DNA of 64,000 nt from Naumovozyma dairenensis CBS 421 (taxonomy: Eukaryota > Ascomycota > Saccharomycetes > Saccharomycetales > Saccharomycetaceae), in NCBI RefSeq assembly GCF_000227115.2, contig NC_016486.1, positions 868,001 through 932,000 of the forward strand, given 5' to 3'. The first letter of the stretch is position 1. Every line of letters begins with the position of its first letter. A program made the translations under genes and the position numbers. Below are positions 31,925-43,162 of the stretch, piece by piece. A model generated the notes under the pieces. The model was not told the DNA's origin, made no database searches, and saw only the letters and a list, made by a program, of their open reading frames with translations.

Positions 31925-33170
31925 TCACCATTGTCTATAAAATTAGTATTTTATCATTGTCATGTACTACATTATACCATTTAATTGCCTATATTATTTT
32001 TGAGCTGCATATTTAACGTGTTTATTTACATGGTTACAATAGAAGAAATGCCAAGTTAGATAACATAAATCATCTTAACACATAATGACCCCATTAGGAT
32101 TTGACTTTCATAAGACTTCACAGTATTCCTTTTTACTACGCATATATTATATAATTATATGGTCTTCTGAATTGGACCGTGCAATTTAAAAGTGGAATAA
32201 TTATGCAAGTCTTTTATGGGAAGTCCCTTCTTACCTCATAATGCACTACCGTTATATCCAGAGAGATATTCGAACTGCTTTGACCCTGAATTGCAATTTA
32301 TTCTACAAAACTGAGGGGGATGAAAAAGATTGAGGCGTACAATATAACTTATACCACCTGGCTGTTTTATAAAAGCTTGTTAATTGGTAATCTATTGTTT
32401 ACACAATACGGCCCATAAAGCGCGGTGTACAGGTTTCAACACTTTTTGCCAAACCAGCGTAAGCGGGTAAAAATCTTTGTTATGTAAACAAACGTTTTTC
32501 ATATTTCTTCAGTAGTCTGTACTAGAATACAAAATTTCACTCCTCAAAGTAGTCAATTGTAGCACTAGTATTGACTAATGTGTTTAGACATTAGAAATTA
32601 CTTGAGACATGAAGGATGCTAATGTATTTACTTTGGAGATGGTAAATACCAGCATTTAATTGACGTAACTCCTCTATTGGAATGAAACATGGTAAAAATG
32701 TTGAAACATAACCGGAAAAAAGGGGATAATAGGACCTTAAAAGTCATATCCGTTAGAAATACTGGTGGAAAAGAATGGAATTACTGTTATATACAAAGGA
32801 ATAATACTTTGGTATATAAATATTCGACATTATAAAGGTCATATATCCAATTTTCACAAAACTTTTTACTTTTTACTCAAGTTTGCTATCTTTTGATTTA
32901 ATTATCCAGAAACCCAGATACAAATTGATATTCAAAATTTCACATATTATTACTGAACCCCTACAAATAGTCGTGACAGCATAACAAATAACAAAAACAA
33001 AAACAACACTTCAATTAATCCAACTTATAACTTTCTTTTCACTTTAATAAATTCAATTTTACCTTACCTCAGTCATTCTTTTAAAATCTAACTGATACTA
33101 TTATCTTTCAATTACTCCATTCCTTTAAATTAATTTAAATCCAACTGAAATCCGTTCCTTACAGAAAAAC
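31925..33170 (+). promoter_or_regulatory. DSE2 promoter with Ace2/Swi5-type sites
   Basis: ACCAGC, the core bound by Ace2 and Swi5, occurs at 32453-32458 and 32648-32653, about 760 and 570 bases before the start. DSE2 is a daughter-specific Ace2 target in S. cerevisiae. A forkhead-like GTAAACA lies near 32482. No gene is seen in this 1.3-kb interval. Confidence 0.5.
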
Positions 33171-33210
33171 AAGCAAACAAGCAAACAAGCAAACAAGCAA
33201 ACAAGCAAAC
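33171..33210 (+). repeat. AAGCAAAC x5 tandem repeat in the DSE2 leader
   Basis: Five perfect copies of the 8-mer AAGCAAAC end six bases before the DSE2 start codon. The repeat is ATG-free and unstructured, as expected for an efficient leader. Confidence 0.9.
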
Positions 33211-33215
33211 AAACA

Positions 33216-33959
33216 ATGAACTATAAATTACTTTCCTTCACATTTTTTACATTATTATTATCAACTTTACTTCCAACAACCTCAGCAAAGGACGTGATTA
33301 AATTCATTACTTCTGATGGTGTTGTCTATAGTTATGCTGTCATGACCAAGACTCTCAAACCTGCGACAATGGTCGTCAAAACAGTCCAATATACTACAAC
33401 CCGCGTTAGGGAGGTCACTTTATCAAATTCTGTTATTGCAACCACAACAGAGAAATACACAGTTGCTTCTACTGTTACTACATCTTCATCATCATCTCCA
33501 ATTAATTCGAGAGATGCCTCAACAACATCGGCTGCTGTATCTCTTTCACCCACATCTTTATCCGTTCCTTCTTCATCCTCCTTCACAACTATAACTTCTG
33601 CATATCAAACCTCACCCTCTACCAAAACAACAAAAACTCTAAGTCCAAGTTCTTCTAGTTCAAGCAAGAAACAAATGTCAACATTACAACTGCAGTCCTC
33701 ATCTGTTGTATCATCTTCAGCTGATTCAACTTCTATAATATCTTCCATTACTTCTTCGTTAATAACATCATCTACAGATGTATCATCTAACAGCAGTCCA
33801 ATATCTTCTAAAGCTGATGATGGAACTTGTTATATAGAATATTCTACTGATGACGATGAATATTACAGCACAGTTTACATAACGGATTCATCTCAATCTG
33901 TAGATGCAGCTACGACGATAACGAGTACGAAAGTGGTTTATGTAACGGCTACTATCTAA
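33216..33959 (+). CDS. DSE2: Dse2-like secreted cell-wall protein
   Basis: The 247-residue protein has a signal peptide (about 1-24, ending PTTSA), then a Val/Thr-rich segment with [14 protein letters not shown] Ser/Thr-rich probably O-glycosylated middle follows, then an acidic Asp/Tyr segment and a [10 protein letters not shown] end. No GPI-type hydrophobic tail is seen. In S. cerevisiae DSE2 (YHR143W) encodes a daughter-cell-specific secreted protein acting in cell separation. The position between CHS7 and RPC10 and the Ace2-type promoter sites support the name. Sequence conservation outside the N-terminus is weak, and the protein is shorter than the S. cerevisiae one, which I recall as about 325 residues. 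Confidence 0.75.
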   Translation: MNYKLLSFTFFTLLLSTLLPTTSAKDVIKFITSDGVVYSYAVMTKTLKPATMVVKTVQYTTTRVREVTLSNSVIATTTEKYTVASTVTTSSSSSPINSRDASTTSAAVSLSPTSLSVPSSSSFTTITSAYQTSPSTKTTKTLSPSSSSSSKKQMSTLQLQSSSVVSSSADSTSIISSITSSLITSSTDVSSNSSPISSKADDGTCYIEYSTDDDEYYSTVYITDSSQSVDAATTITSTKVVYVTATI

Positions 33960-34880
33960 GTGGTAGATATCGCTCACAAAAAAAAGAGCAATCATATTTT
34001 CTCTTCCATTTTACAATTACTCGATACTATTCCGCATATGATTTTAATGTTACATAACGCACTACTATACATTTCTAATTTGTACTATATAATTATAAGT
34101 TTTTTCTTTTTCGTTATTCAAAATGACATTCAATTTCAAAAATACTGGCTTTCATCACATTCACCTCATTATATAATATCTAGAAGACTCTTTTTTATAC
34201 CTTTATTGCCAATATGATGAAAATTAAAAAAAATCTTCTCCGATGAGGATAAGTATTATAACTTTGCAAACAAATAACAGTTAACACAGAAATTTATGAT
34301 GAGTGCACCAGTCAATTGAACCAGGTACAAATAACAAGATAAATTAGTAAACTATTGTTGAAATATATATATTGCCAAATATTTATATATTGGCAATCTA
34401 CATGATTATGACGCACACTTCTGAGGCAAAACAGGACGCCAAGAATATCGTAATTTCGGTGAAAATACAAGAAATCCCATGTTATGACGCAGCCTTCCTT
34501 TTGGGCATTTTCTTTATGGTGAATCTAGTAACGACAAAATTTCATTCGTTTTCAAATATGTAGAATTGAACGACCCTCACGCTGGTTTGCTACATAAGAA
34601 TTGCCAACCATTTCAATTAAAAGGCTAAACTATGTGGTTCATTCAAATGTTATTATTCTTTATATTGACGACAGGCCCGTTACCCGTATTTCTCCTCTAC
34701 TAAAAAAATTTGAAAAAAAAAATTAACTAAAAGAAAAAACAACATTATAACATAATTGAAAAGCTCATCCATCCATCTTATCATTAATTATCAAGTATAT
34801 ATCTATTTTCATGGTGGGTTGGTCAATTTTTCCATCAAAATAAAACAGGTAAGGACCACTCAATACATTAAATTAAGATC
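33960..34880 (+). promoter_or_regulatory. RPC10 upstream region with Reb1 site and PAC
   Basis: A Reb1-type TTACCCG lies at 34680-34686, about 200 bases before RPC10. An A/T-rich RRPE-like tract (AAAAAAATTTGAAAA) sits near 34702, and CTCATC (PAC, GATGAG) is at 34764-34769. This set is typical of ribosome-biogenesis and polymerase I/III promoters. An 8-bp inverted repeat, ATTGCCAA...TTGGCAAT, lies at 34371-34397. No gene is seen. Confidence 0.5.
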
Positions 34881-35093
34881 ATGTCTCGTGAAGGTTTCCA
34901 AATCCCAACTAATTTAGATGTTGCCGCTGCTGGTACATCTCAAGCTAGAACAGCTACTTTGAAATATATTTGTGCTGAATGCTCCAGTAAATTGTCACTT
35001 TCTAGAACTGATCCTGTCCGTTGTAAAGATTGTGGTCATAGAATTTTGTTGAAAGCTAGAACTAAGAGAATGGTTCAATTTGAAGCTAGATAA
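34881..35093 (+). CDS. RPC10: Rpc10/Rpb12 (ABC10-alpha), shared RNA polymerase subunit
   Basis: This is a small zinc-binding subunit common to RNA polymerases I, II and III. It is exactly 70 residues, as in S. cerevisiae, and almost identical. The zinc ribbon is CAEC...CKDCGHR, and the basic C-terminus ends KRMVQFEAR. The gene lies in the YHR143W-A position directly after DSE2. Confidence 0.99.
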   Translation: MSREGFQIPTNLDVAAAGTSQARTATLKYICAECSSKLSLSRTDPVRCKDCGHRILLKARTKRMVQFEAR

Positions 35094-36024
35094 GTAGAGA
35101 GAGTAGAGTGAGTCTGTACTTAATTATCAATAAACTAGAAAAAAAGTAGAAGATAACGGAATGAGAGAGGAAAATAAAAAAGACTTCGCAGAACATTGCG
35201 GTAGATGATGAGGAGAAACATCTTTCTACTCATGACTGAGTAATAAAGTCGCACTGATAGAAAACGAAACAAAACAAACTAGATTGAATAGGTCAACGCT
35301 GTAAGTAAGAAGTAGGGAATGTGCACATTGTATAAATTAATAAATAGCAAAGGCAAAATACACACATATAAGCATATAATAAGCATATTAAAAAATAAAA
35401 ACAAATAAACATAAAACAGTATATGTCTTACCGTATCAGGGTTTTATATCAAGTTTTTGCTACACGATCAATCAATTGTACAAACAAACAGTTCAAAGAA
35501 CCACCACCATATGTATTGATTTGTTCGAACATGTATATATATATATATATGCGCACACATTAATAATGACACTCTACTTGGGGTGGCCCTTCACTATGCC
35601 AGAGTAGCGACAACTGCGACACCAGGGTCTCATATAGATTGAAACACAAAGGAAGTTGACAATATTACTAAGAAAGGTCCACCTCCCACTTCCCCCCAGT
35701 TGAGGCACCGGGTTCTTTGGTGGGGGGCAAACCAACAAACCAGTTCCCAGGGCGGCGCGAAAGCCACCAACAGGAAACTGCCGAAAGGCGGAAGCAACAC
35801 CATCTTGTTTTATAACGGTTCCTTCCCTTTCATTCACTGTTGGACAACTCTCACGAGTGGCAACGTAAGTTGATTGATTGTTAGTTCAAACAAGAGCAAC
35901 TACAGACAAAGCATAACGGGCCAATCCATATATATATATATATATCTACTTAACGATTGTATGGTCCAAAGAAAACAAAAAGAAACATTGTAGAGAGGAA
36001 TTGGACTAACCGCAAAAAAAAATC
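35094..36024 (+). promoter_or_regulatory. RPC10-CRP1 intergenic region with GC-rich island
   Basis: This gap of 931 bases contains an island at about 35570-35830 that is much more GC-rich than the flanks, with runs such as GGTGGGGGG and CCCCCC. It lies 200-450 bases before CRP1 and may be its upstream control region. The 87-codon minus-strand frame there resembles nothing known. DCD1, next to RPC10 in S. cerevisiae, is absent. AT dinucleotide repeats lie at about 35531-35550 and 35928-35944. Confidence 0.45.
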
Positions 36025-37647
36025 ATGTCAGATCTTAAAACAGTATCCTATAAGTTTCAATGGCCAGCAGGTCCGGAAAGTGTAGTCCTAACAGGCCAAT
36101 TTGATCATTGGAAAGGTTCTCTACCAATGGTAAAGAACGGTACTACGAAGTCATTCGAATTAGAAATGCCTATCAAATTCGATAGACCAACTCAAAAGAT
36201 TCATTTCAAGTTCATCGTTGATGGTGTTTGGACCACTAGCGATTCTTATAAGAGAGAAATTAATTATGAAGGTATTGAAAATAATTTCATTTCAATGGAT
36301 GACGTCTATTCGAATAAAACCCAATCCGCTAATGTGTCAAGAATTCCAGAAGCTGGTGGATTACCAATGTCCATCCCTTCTAAAAATAGTAGTAATGCTT
36401 CACAAAATCGTATGAGCGGACCACCTTCAACAAGTAATAGGAAGAAGGGGAAAGGTAAAAAGAAGAAGGTTAAGAAGAGAATTAGAAAAAATAAAATCAC
36501 TGGTGAACAAACTGTGGTATCTGAACAAATAGAAAGTTTAGAGAACTCTAAATCAAATCTTGATGATGATAATGAACAAGAAGAAGAAGAGGAAAGTACT
36601 ACTACCACTAATGGTACTACTCCGGTATCTTCCAAAAATCACACTCCTGCTCCTGAATTACAAGCCGAAGTTGAGAAGGAAAACGAGGAGGAACCATCTT
36701 TCCATATCTTACCTATCACAGAAGAAAAGAAGCATGAAAATGCTTCAAATATCATTGGTGGTCCAGGCCCTGTCATTGTAGAAAATCCAACTGAAGTAAA
36801 AGAATTTTATGAAGTTAGAGATGTAGATGCTGATGAATTGAATAAAAGATTAAACAATGAATTGAAGGAAAAAGAATTACAAGAAGAAAACCAACGTGAA
36901 CCTGAAGCTGAAATCATCCCAGAATCAACCATTCCAGGAAAAGTGGATGATGAGGTTACTGAACCAGTTCATACTCCCGCTAATGTTTCACCAATTGAGG
37001 AAGGGGAACAACAACACCAACCTATTGAAGTTATAAATGAATCTGCTAATGTTGAAAATGATAACAGTAAACAAATAATAGACAACGACAACGTAGCACC
37101 ATCAAAAACTGATGATATTGTAGAACCTATAGCAGAAAAGAAAAATCTTGAACCAGAAAATAAAGAAATAATTGAAGAAAGAGAAAAATTAGAAGATACA
37201 AATTCAACTCCAATGGCTACCATGGTTACTCCAACTACCCCCGAAGAACAAAAGCATGAAGTACCAGAGTTCCAATCTAAACTGGATCCAAAGGTGAGGA
37301 AAAATGAAATTGAAAATGAAGCAAAAGAAGAACCGCAAGAAATTCAAAAAGAACCTACTCCAATAGCTGAACCAATAGTTAGTGAATCACCAAAAAAGCC
37401 TACAACTACAACTACCATGGAACAGAAACAGGCAGAAATAAAAGAATCACCAAGGAAGAAAACGACTACTAAAACTACAAATATAGCTACTGCTAAAGCT
37501 ACAGAACCAACAAAAAAACAAACCACCAAACCTAAACCTACTACTACTAAGCCAAAATCACAAGCCACTCCTTCTACTCAAGAAGCTGATAAGAAAAAGA
37601 AAAAGAAGAAAGGTTTATTTGGTAAGATAAAGAAGTTATTCAGCTAA
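36025..37647 (+). CDS. CRP1: Crp1/Mdg1 family protein with N-terminal CBM48 domain
   Basis: The 540-residue protein begins with a glycogen-binding-type CBM48/AMPK-beta-like domain (about 1-95: YKFQWPAGPESVVLTGQFDHW, IHFKFIVDGVWTTS). A Lys-rich patch follows at about 140-160. A long disordered, Glu/Pro/Thr-rich region ends in KKKKKKGLFGKIKKLFS, a basic amphipathic tail. Crp1 was isolated as a cruciform-DNA-binding protein; its paralog Mdg1 affects pheromone signalling. By position after RPC10 it is CRP1 (YHR146W). MDG1 (YNL173C) is the alternative, since the next gene leads into the YNL176C/YDL211C block. Confidence 0.88.
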   Translation: MSDLKTVSYKFQWPAGPESVVLTGQFDHWKGSLPMVKNGTTKSFELEMPIKFDRPTQKIHFKFIVDGVWTTSDSYKREINYEGIENNFISMDDVYSNKTQSANVSRIPEAGGLPMSIPSKNSSNASQNRMSGPPSTSNRKKGKGKKKKVKKRIRKNKITGEQTVVSEQIESLENSKSNLDDDNEQEEEEESTTTTNGTTPVSSKNHTPAPELQAEVEKENEEEPSFHILPITEEKKHENASNIIGGPGPVIVENPTEVKEFYEVRDVDADELNKRLNNELKEKELQEENQREPEAEIIPESTIPGKVDDEVTEPVHTPANVSPIEEGEQQHQPIEVINESANVENDNSKQIIDNDNVAPSKTDDIVEPIAEKKNLEPENKEIIEEREKLEDTNSTPMATMVTPTTPEEQKHEVPEFQSKLDPKVRKNEIENEAKEEPQEIQKEPTPIAEPIVSESPKKPTTTTTMEQKQAEIKESPRKKTTTKTTNIATAKATEPTKKQTTKPKPTTTKPKSQATPSTQEADKKKKKKKGLFGKIKKLFS

Positions 37648-38280
37648 AAAAAATTGTATCTTTTTACATTATTTTCTTAAACCAATTCTATGTGTAATCC
37701 TGCAATATACTATAATAGTATAATAAGTTTCTTAAAAATAAATGATCATATATATGCTAAGTACTTAATTTAATAATAATAATAATAATAATAATAATTT
37801 GCAAATATACATTTTAGCAGTTCAAACTTTTAACAGTATGTACGTACATACGCATAAGAGGAAAAGGCGCGAGGTACCGCAAATTGATCTAGAATATGTA
37901 AATAAATAAATAAATAAATAAATAAAAAATACAGAAGTAAACAACCAAAACAGGCAAGACCACCTTCACCTTCAACCAACCTTGTTTCTCGAGAAAAGAA
38001 ACATTGAATAATAGATTTCGTGAGCATAGCAGTCCATCTTGACGATAAAACACAAAAAACAGTGGAGAACGATCTTTTTTTTATATCTAGGACTATTCTT
38101 TTTTTGTCATTTCTATTTTTAGCCAGGCAGCCAAACCTTTGTAATAATACCCAACCTTATCACATATTATTTGTTGCTAAGAAATAAAATTCCCTTATTG
38201 CAACAAGATTGACAGTTTTAAATCCCATAATTAATTCTTTAAAGATATTTTTGTTCAACTTTTAACTGGATTTTTACATT
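37648..38280 (+). promoter_or_regulatory. CRP1-TDA7 intergenic region
   Basis: This tandem gap of 633 bases contains an AAT repeat at about 37772-37797 and a TAAA repeat at about 37902-37926. It marks the join between the chromosome VIII-like block and the YDL/YNL block. No gene or clear factor site is seen. Confidence 0.4.
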
Positions 38281-39270
38281 ATGAATCAAAATACAACATC
38301 ATTGACTACCCAACCATTGGGATCATATATCGATCATCAAATTACATCAAGTTCGGAACCAACTGTGACAGAACCAGGTCTTTCTTCCGTATTAACTTCA
38401 CATTCTTTTTCCTCTCAGATATCAGTCGTTCAACCGTCAATCTCCCAATTAGATAGCAATATTCCACTTTCGTCAAGTGATTCAACAATTAACTCAAATC
38501 CAACAACCAAATTAGAAGCAAAACAGGCCTCTTTATCTGCATTAAATTCACAAACATCTGTTTTCGATACTGATTCTATGGAATATGTGGATTTGTCACC
38601 GTTATCTTTATCTTCATCGCTATCACCATCCACTCCAATCTCTTCAATTTTACCCTCTCCATCATCAGCATCTGTTATGCTCACATCGACATCAACATCT
38701 GCTCTTTTAGATATTTCATCATCGATTTCGAGTACACTAACGACTCCATTGGCGCAGCCATCTTCATCGACTACAATAACTAATGCATATACCACTTCAA
38801 GTAGTTCGATTGACAGTCAATATAATTCCTTGAGTTCAAATTTGTTAAATTCTATGGGTGGAAATTCAGATCAGAATATCATTCCAACGTCAGTAACTTT
38901 TACCAATCTCGATTTATCACCATTATTAGCATCTTACTACGCCTTACTTACTACATCTTCATCCATCTCTTCAGCTGTAACAACGACTTCCACATCAAGA
39001 TCTACATTACAATCCAGCAGCACCGCAACACTAAAGAACTTACCCTTATTACCAAGTACAACAAATTCATCATCTTCAATGCCGAAGGAAGCATCTAAAG
39101 TAGTACATTCATCATCAACCGCATCAATATACCTATCAACAAGAATAATCGATGTTTCTTCTTCATGTTCATCATCGGCGCTGTCGCATATGACAAGGCT
39201 ATCGTCATCATTATCTTCTTCTTCGATCGAAAGTGACAATTCACAACAATCATCCACATCATCATTTACG

Positions 39271-39309
<39 letters not shown>

Positions 39310-40134
39310 CAAACACAAATGTATTCCATATCGGAGGATCTTACGAATTCTCAATTATATTATATATATTATACACAAGATTATTATTTTACCAATTCAA
39401 TAACTACAATTGAAACAGGATTACCCATGAGAACAACCATATCGGCACAAACACCTCCAGTTGTAAGTAATATACCCACAATTTCAGTAATAACTACTGA
39501 TGTTTCATTTTATCAGCATTGGTTAGATTCAGGAAGTATTGACGATGACGACAATGGAAGTGACGATTCGAATTCCAAAAGTGGGGGTGGAAATAACAAA
39601 AATAAGGGAACTATAATTGGATCAATTGTTGGGAGTATAGGTGGATTTTTATTATGTTGCTTGATTATTTGGTTCATGTTTTTCAGAAGAGGAAGAAGAA
39701 GAGGAAATAACGGAAACTTAATGAGGGACTCAATCAACAACGAGAGAAAACTTGGTGGGAGACATTATGATTCATTTGATAATACCAAATCCCCTTCTAA
39801 TATAACAGACCCATTCCAAAATGAATTTGGATTTCATGACAGGTCAATTAACGTTAATATTGTTAATAATAATGATAATACTTTACAAGGAAATGATGGG
39901 ATGAATCCAATGGGTAGATTTTCTTATGGTTCATCAATGGTTGATTCTTCTGGAATTGACGATGGATATTCTTCAATGTCATCCACTTCTTTATACTTGG
40001 GTCAGAATTATGATCGTGATGGGATGGATGGTACTAGTGATCCTTTCGGACAAAGTAGCAATAACAATTCAACGAGACAACAACAACAACAACAACAAAT
40101 AAATACACATGGTTTCTTGAGGGAAATTATATGA
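38281..40134 (+). CDS. TDA7: Tda7/YDL211C family single-pass membrane protein
   Basis: The 617-residue protein has a long Ser/Thr-rich N-terminal part (about 1-430) with a polyserine run. A single transmembrane helix lies at about 441-463 (GSIVGSIGGFLLCCLIIWFMFF), followed by an RRGRRRG stop-transfer patch. The cytosolic tail has Asn-rich and Gln-rich stretches. This is the layout of S. cerevisiae Tda7 (YNL176C, 636 residues) and its paralog YDL211C, vacuolar membrane proteins of unknown function. It converges on SHR3 exactly as YDL211C does. No conventional signal peptide is visible at the N-terminus. Confidence 0.82.
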
Positions 40135-40437
40135 CACAGAATAATAATAATAATAATAATAATACAAAAACGTTCTTCTTATACTAATTTGACGTATAAT
40201 TCTACTAATTTTTTATTTTTTTTCATTCTTTACCTTTATACACACGATAATTTATACAATATCTACAATAAATGATACCATTTTCTTTCTCTATTTTAAA
40301 TTGATTTTGATTTTTAAATATGTTCATTAACTCATACATATTATATAGGAGATAGAAGATATAACATACTTAGTATTCACAGTATCGAAAAAGTTATAAA
40401 AAGTTCCTTAGGAAAGGGAAGTAGAATAGACGATCAT
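40135..40437. terminator. convergent 3' region TDA7 / SHR3
   Basis: This AT-rich 303-base gap lies between convergent genes. It contains AAT repeats near 40141 and TATATA-type efficiency-like tracts near 40336. It presumably carries both 3'-end processing signals. Confidence 0.45.
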
Positions 40438-41067
40438 TTATTTATTCTTTTTAGCTAATTTTTTATTTTTCTTTTGTTGCTTCTTTGATTCAGTTTCAAT
40501 TGGTTTAGCTCTTGAAGCAGCGACAATGGAAATATCCTTAGCTTCTTCAGCATAAAAATCCTTCAATCTTTCTTGATAATCATAATTAGTATACCATAAT
40601 CCGATTTGTAAAATCAAAACACCCAAGAACATCAATAATAAGATGATATTAGAAGATCCAATGACAGCTAACCCTTGATTTTGAGTAACTTCCCCCCAAT
40701 TACCATTCAATGAACATTCAATTCCAGTCTTAATATTAGTGATGAAAATACAAATACCAAAAACGTATAACCCTAGAGAAGCATATTCGAACATTTTCAA
40801 TTCAGGATTTGGTTTATAAATTCTAATCATGTTACCTAATAAGCCAAGGATAGCGACACCAGCAAGGATATATAATAATGGTCTACCGGTATAATATAAT
40901 GTTTGATAGTGTCTTAGGGCATTGTCAAAATGTTCTTGAGTGACATTTGGATTGAATAATAAATGATAATCATAGGTTAAATTATTGAAAAAAGTACCCA
41001 TTATGAATGATGAGGAGATTAAGATTAGCGCGGTACCAATGGTACAAAATTCGTCATATGATAACAT
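40438..41067 (-). CDS. SHR3: Shr3, ER packaging chaperone for amino acid permeases
   Basis: Shr3 prevents aggregation of amino acid permeases in the ER and allows their COPII export. The 209-residue product matches the family length (210). It has four transmembrane segments (about 8-28, 62-82, 92-112 and 137-158). A cytosolic Lys-rich tail, [15 protein letters not shown], fits ER retrieval. The luminal loop has the [15 protein letters not shown] type sequence. The position next to the TDA7/YDL211C family gene matches YDL212W. Confidence 0.97.
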   Translation of the reverse strand: MLSYDEFCTIGTALILISSSFIMGTFFNNLTYDYHLLFNPNVTQEHFDNALRHYQTLYYTGRPLLYILAGVAILGLLGNMIRIYKPNPELKMFEYASLGLYVFGICIFITNIKTGIECSLNGNWGEVTQNQGLAVIGSSNIILLLMFLGVLILQIGLWYTNYDYQERLKDFYAEEAKDISIVAASRAKPIETESKKQQKKNKKLAKKNK

Positions 41068-41854
41068 ATTGTTTTGTTAGTTCGTTGTTTATAGATTAAC
41101 TATGACGTTTGTTGAGAGAGGCAGCAATTGATGTTGGATATGCAACGAGAAATAGCAGCTAAGAGTGTCTAATATAGTTTTTGTTATCCATTAACGAGTC
41201 TAATCTCGTGTACCCAAGCTTTTAACACTGGTGCGAATAAATTTTCATGTTGACCGGCAAAGTTGATATGATATGATATGACATTACATTACATTACAAG
41301 GACTACAGAGAAAAAGAGGGAAAATACAATCAACAAGGGAACTTTAGCGTTACATTACTCTCTATTAATCGCATCTCTCATAAGACTCTAATATGACACA
41401 TTGTATAGTAGGATAAGATTCTAATATTGTATGCTATTTAAGGAATGAGGATGCTAATGGATTTACTACTGTTATCTCTATAGTCTGCTTTATCTATATG
41501 TTCTCCTTAGGTTCATATATGAAAATATATATAAGTATGTATATATATAGGGTGGATATAGTTCAGAGCTGTATGCCTGGATTTTTAAAGGTAGAGAGAG
41601 ATAGTTGACATCTCAATTGATGGGTCTCTTCTAGTTAAAAAAAGGAGTCATGTAATACCTTTTTCGTTAAAGTACCACGTACAAACGTCCCTGTTTGTTT
41701 CGTAAGCATTCTTTATAAACAAGGATAATCATACATAGATTAAGGTAAAGAAGAAAAGCAACCACATAAGTAGCAACGGAACAAATAAACAGACTTGGGC
41801 TTTTCTCGAGAATTACTACAAACATACTATACAATACAAGAAGATCAAGAAAGA
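41068..41854. promoter_or_regulatory. divergent promoter SHR3 / RHO5
   Basis: Short pentamer repeats (ATATG, then CATTA) lie at 41269-41298, and AT tracts near 41524-41550. No hidden gene or clear factor site is seen. An in-frame ATG at 41795 would extend RHO5 by 20 residues, but it is not used in this annotation. Confidence 0.4.
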
Positions 41855-42285
41855 ATGAGAGCGATTACATGTACAGTTGTAGGGGATGGTTCCACAGGTA
41901 AAACATCACTTTTAATTTCATATACAACCAATACATTTCCTCAAGATTATGTTCCAACTGTTTTCGATAATTACAGTACCAATCTGTCAGTGAGTGATCC
42001 ATTCCCCAATTCAAAGTCATCCTTGGAGAAACAAGTTTTCAAAATGAATTTATGGGATACAGCAGGCCAAGAAGAATATGATACATTGAGACCATTATCC
42101 TATCCACAAACTGATATTTTCTTAATCTGTTTTGCCATCAATGATATTATTAGCTTTAACAATATTAAGAATAGATGGATTCCAGAAATATTAAACAATT
42201 TAACACAATCTCATTTGAAGAAATATGAACAATCGAATAAGTATCCAATTTTGTTAGTTGGTACTAAATCTGATATTAAATACGA

Positions 42286-42321
<36 letters not shown>

Positions 42322-42775
42322 GATTGTTACAAAGGAAGATATTGAAACTTTAATTAAGGAACATGGACTGTTAGGATATATTGAATGTTCTGCATTAACA
42401 CAAGTTGGTGTTAAAGATGTCTTTGAGAAGGCCGTTCAATTGGTAGTTTTTGACTCAACATCGAGTAAGTTACCCTTATACATCACTCCAGAGGGTGATG
42501 ATGATGGTGCTGATGATATTCCAAAGAAAGAATCAAACGTTGGTGATGATAATAATACTCAAGCTGTAACTAAACCTTCAAGTAAAGTTTCGACTTCACA
42601 TGATGATATTATTAATAGACATACATCAACTGAAGCCCACGCTGTTATTTCCGAACAACCTAAACCTCATACATCTCAAAAGCCAAAGAGGAAAATACAT
42701 TCCAATGCCAATACTAGGCCATCGCAAAAGCCAAAAAGTAAGAAAAAAAAGAACAAACTATGCGTCATATTATAG
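41855..42775 (+). CDS. RHO5: Rho5, Rac-like small GTPase
   Basis: Rho5 is the yeast Rac-like GTPase that acts in cell-wall integrity and oxidative stress responses. The chosen start gives MRAITCTVVGDG, aligned with MRSIKCVIIGDG in S. cerevisiae, and 306 residues. G motifs: P-loop GDGSTGKTS, switch I YVPTVFDNYS, switch II WDTAGQEEYDTLRP, GTKSD and ECSA. An insertion before WDTAGQ and a long tail ending in a polybasic stretch plus CVIL (a geranylgeranylation CaaX box) are typical of Rho5. An 11-residue Asn tract follows the GTKSD motif. It lies between SHR3 and NOP6, where S. cerevisiae has no RHO5. Confidence 0.93.
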
Positions 42776-43162
42776 AATTAAACTAAAAACAATACCTTAT
42801 ATGGATAAAAGCAAGAAAAACCCATCAAAAACGCACCTGAAAAGTAATATATTAATCGAAACCATTTGAAGAGACTATATATACCTTTTAATGAGAATAA
42901 AAAAATCTACATAATAATGGATAACACATGTTTGCAACTTCATCAGAGTATTATGAAGGTCTTGGTTTCTGTCCCTCCAAGGCAAGGTTCCAACACGTGA
43001 AATTTATTGCTGTTTTTCTTTTTTTCCATTTTGAAAATTTTTGTAAAATAATATAATGAAGCTCATCTCATCTAGAATATATATATATATATATTAAATA
43101 ATTTAAATCGAGTAATACATTACTTAAAGTAGAAGTGGAAGTGGAAGTACATAGCAAGAATA
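42776..43162 (+). promoter_or_regulatory. NOP6 promoter with RRPE and double PAC
   Basis: TGAAAATTTTT (RRPE) lies at 43032-43042. Two overlapping CTCATC copies (PAC core GATGAG on the other strand) lie at 43062-43072, within 130 bases of the start. This pair is the hallmark of ribosome-biogenesis promoters in budding yeasts and fits NOP6. An AT repeat follows at about 43078-43094. Confidence 0.65.

Noticed and set aside
35574..35837. 87-codon minus-strand frame in the GC-rich island
   Set aside because: It shows no recognisable family and no start or promoter support, and is explained by the low AT content, which lowers stop-codon frequency.
36306..36635. Antisense hydrophobic frame inside CRP1
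   Set aside because: It is the complement of Asp/Glu/Lys-rich codons and reads as Leu/Phe/Ser. The sense gene is clear.
41795..41854. 20-residue N-terminal extension of RHO5
   Set aside because: Rho GTPases begin within a few residues of the first beta strand, and the second ATG at 41855 aligns with the S. cerevisiae start.
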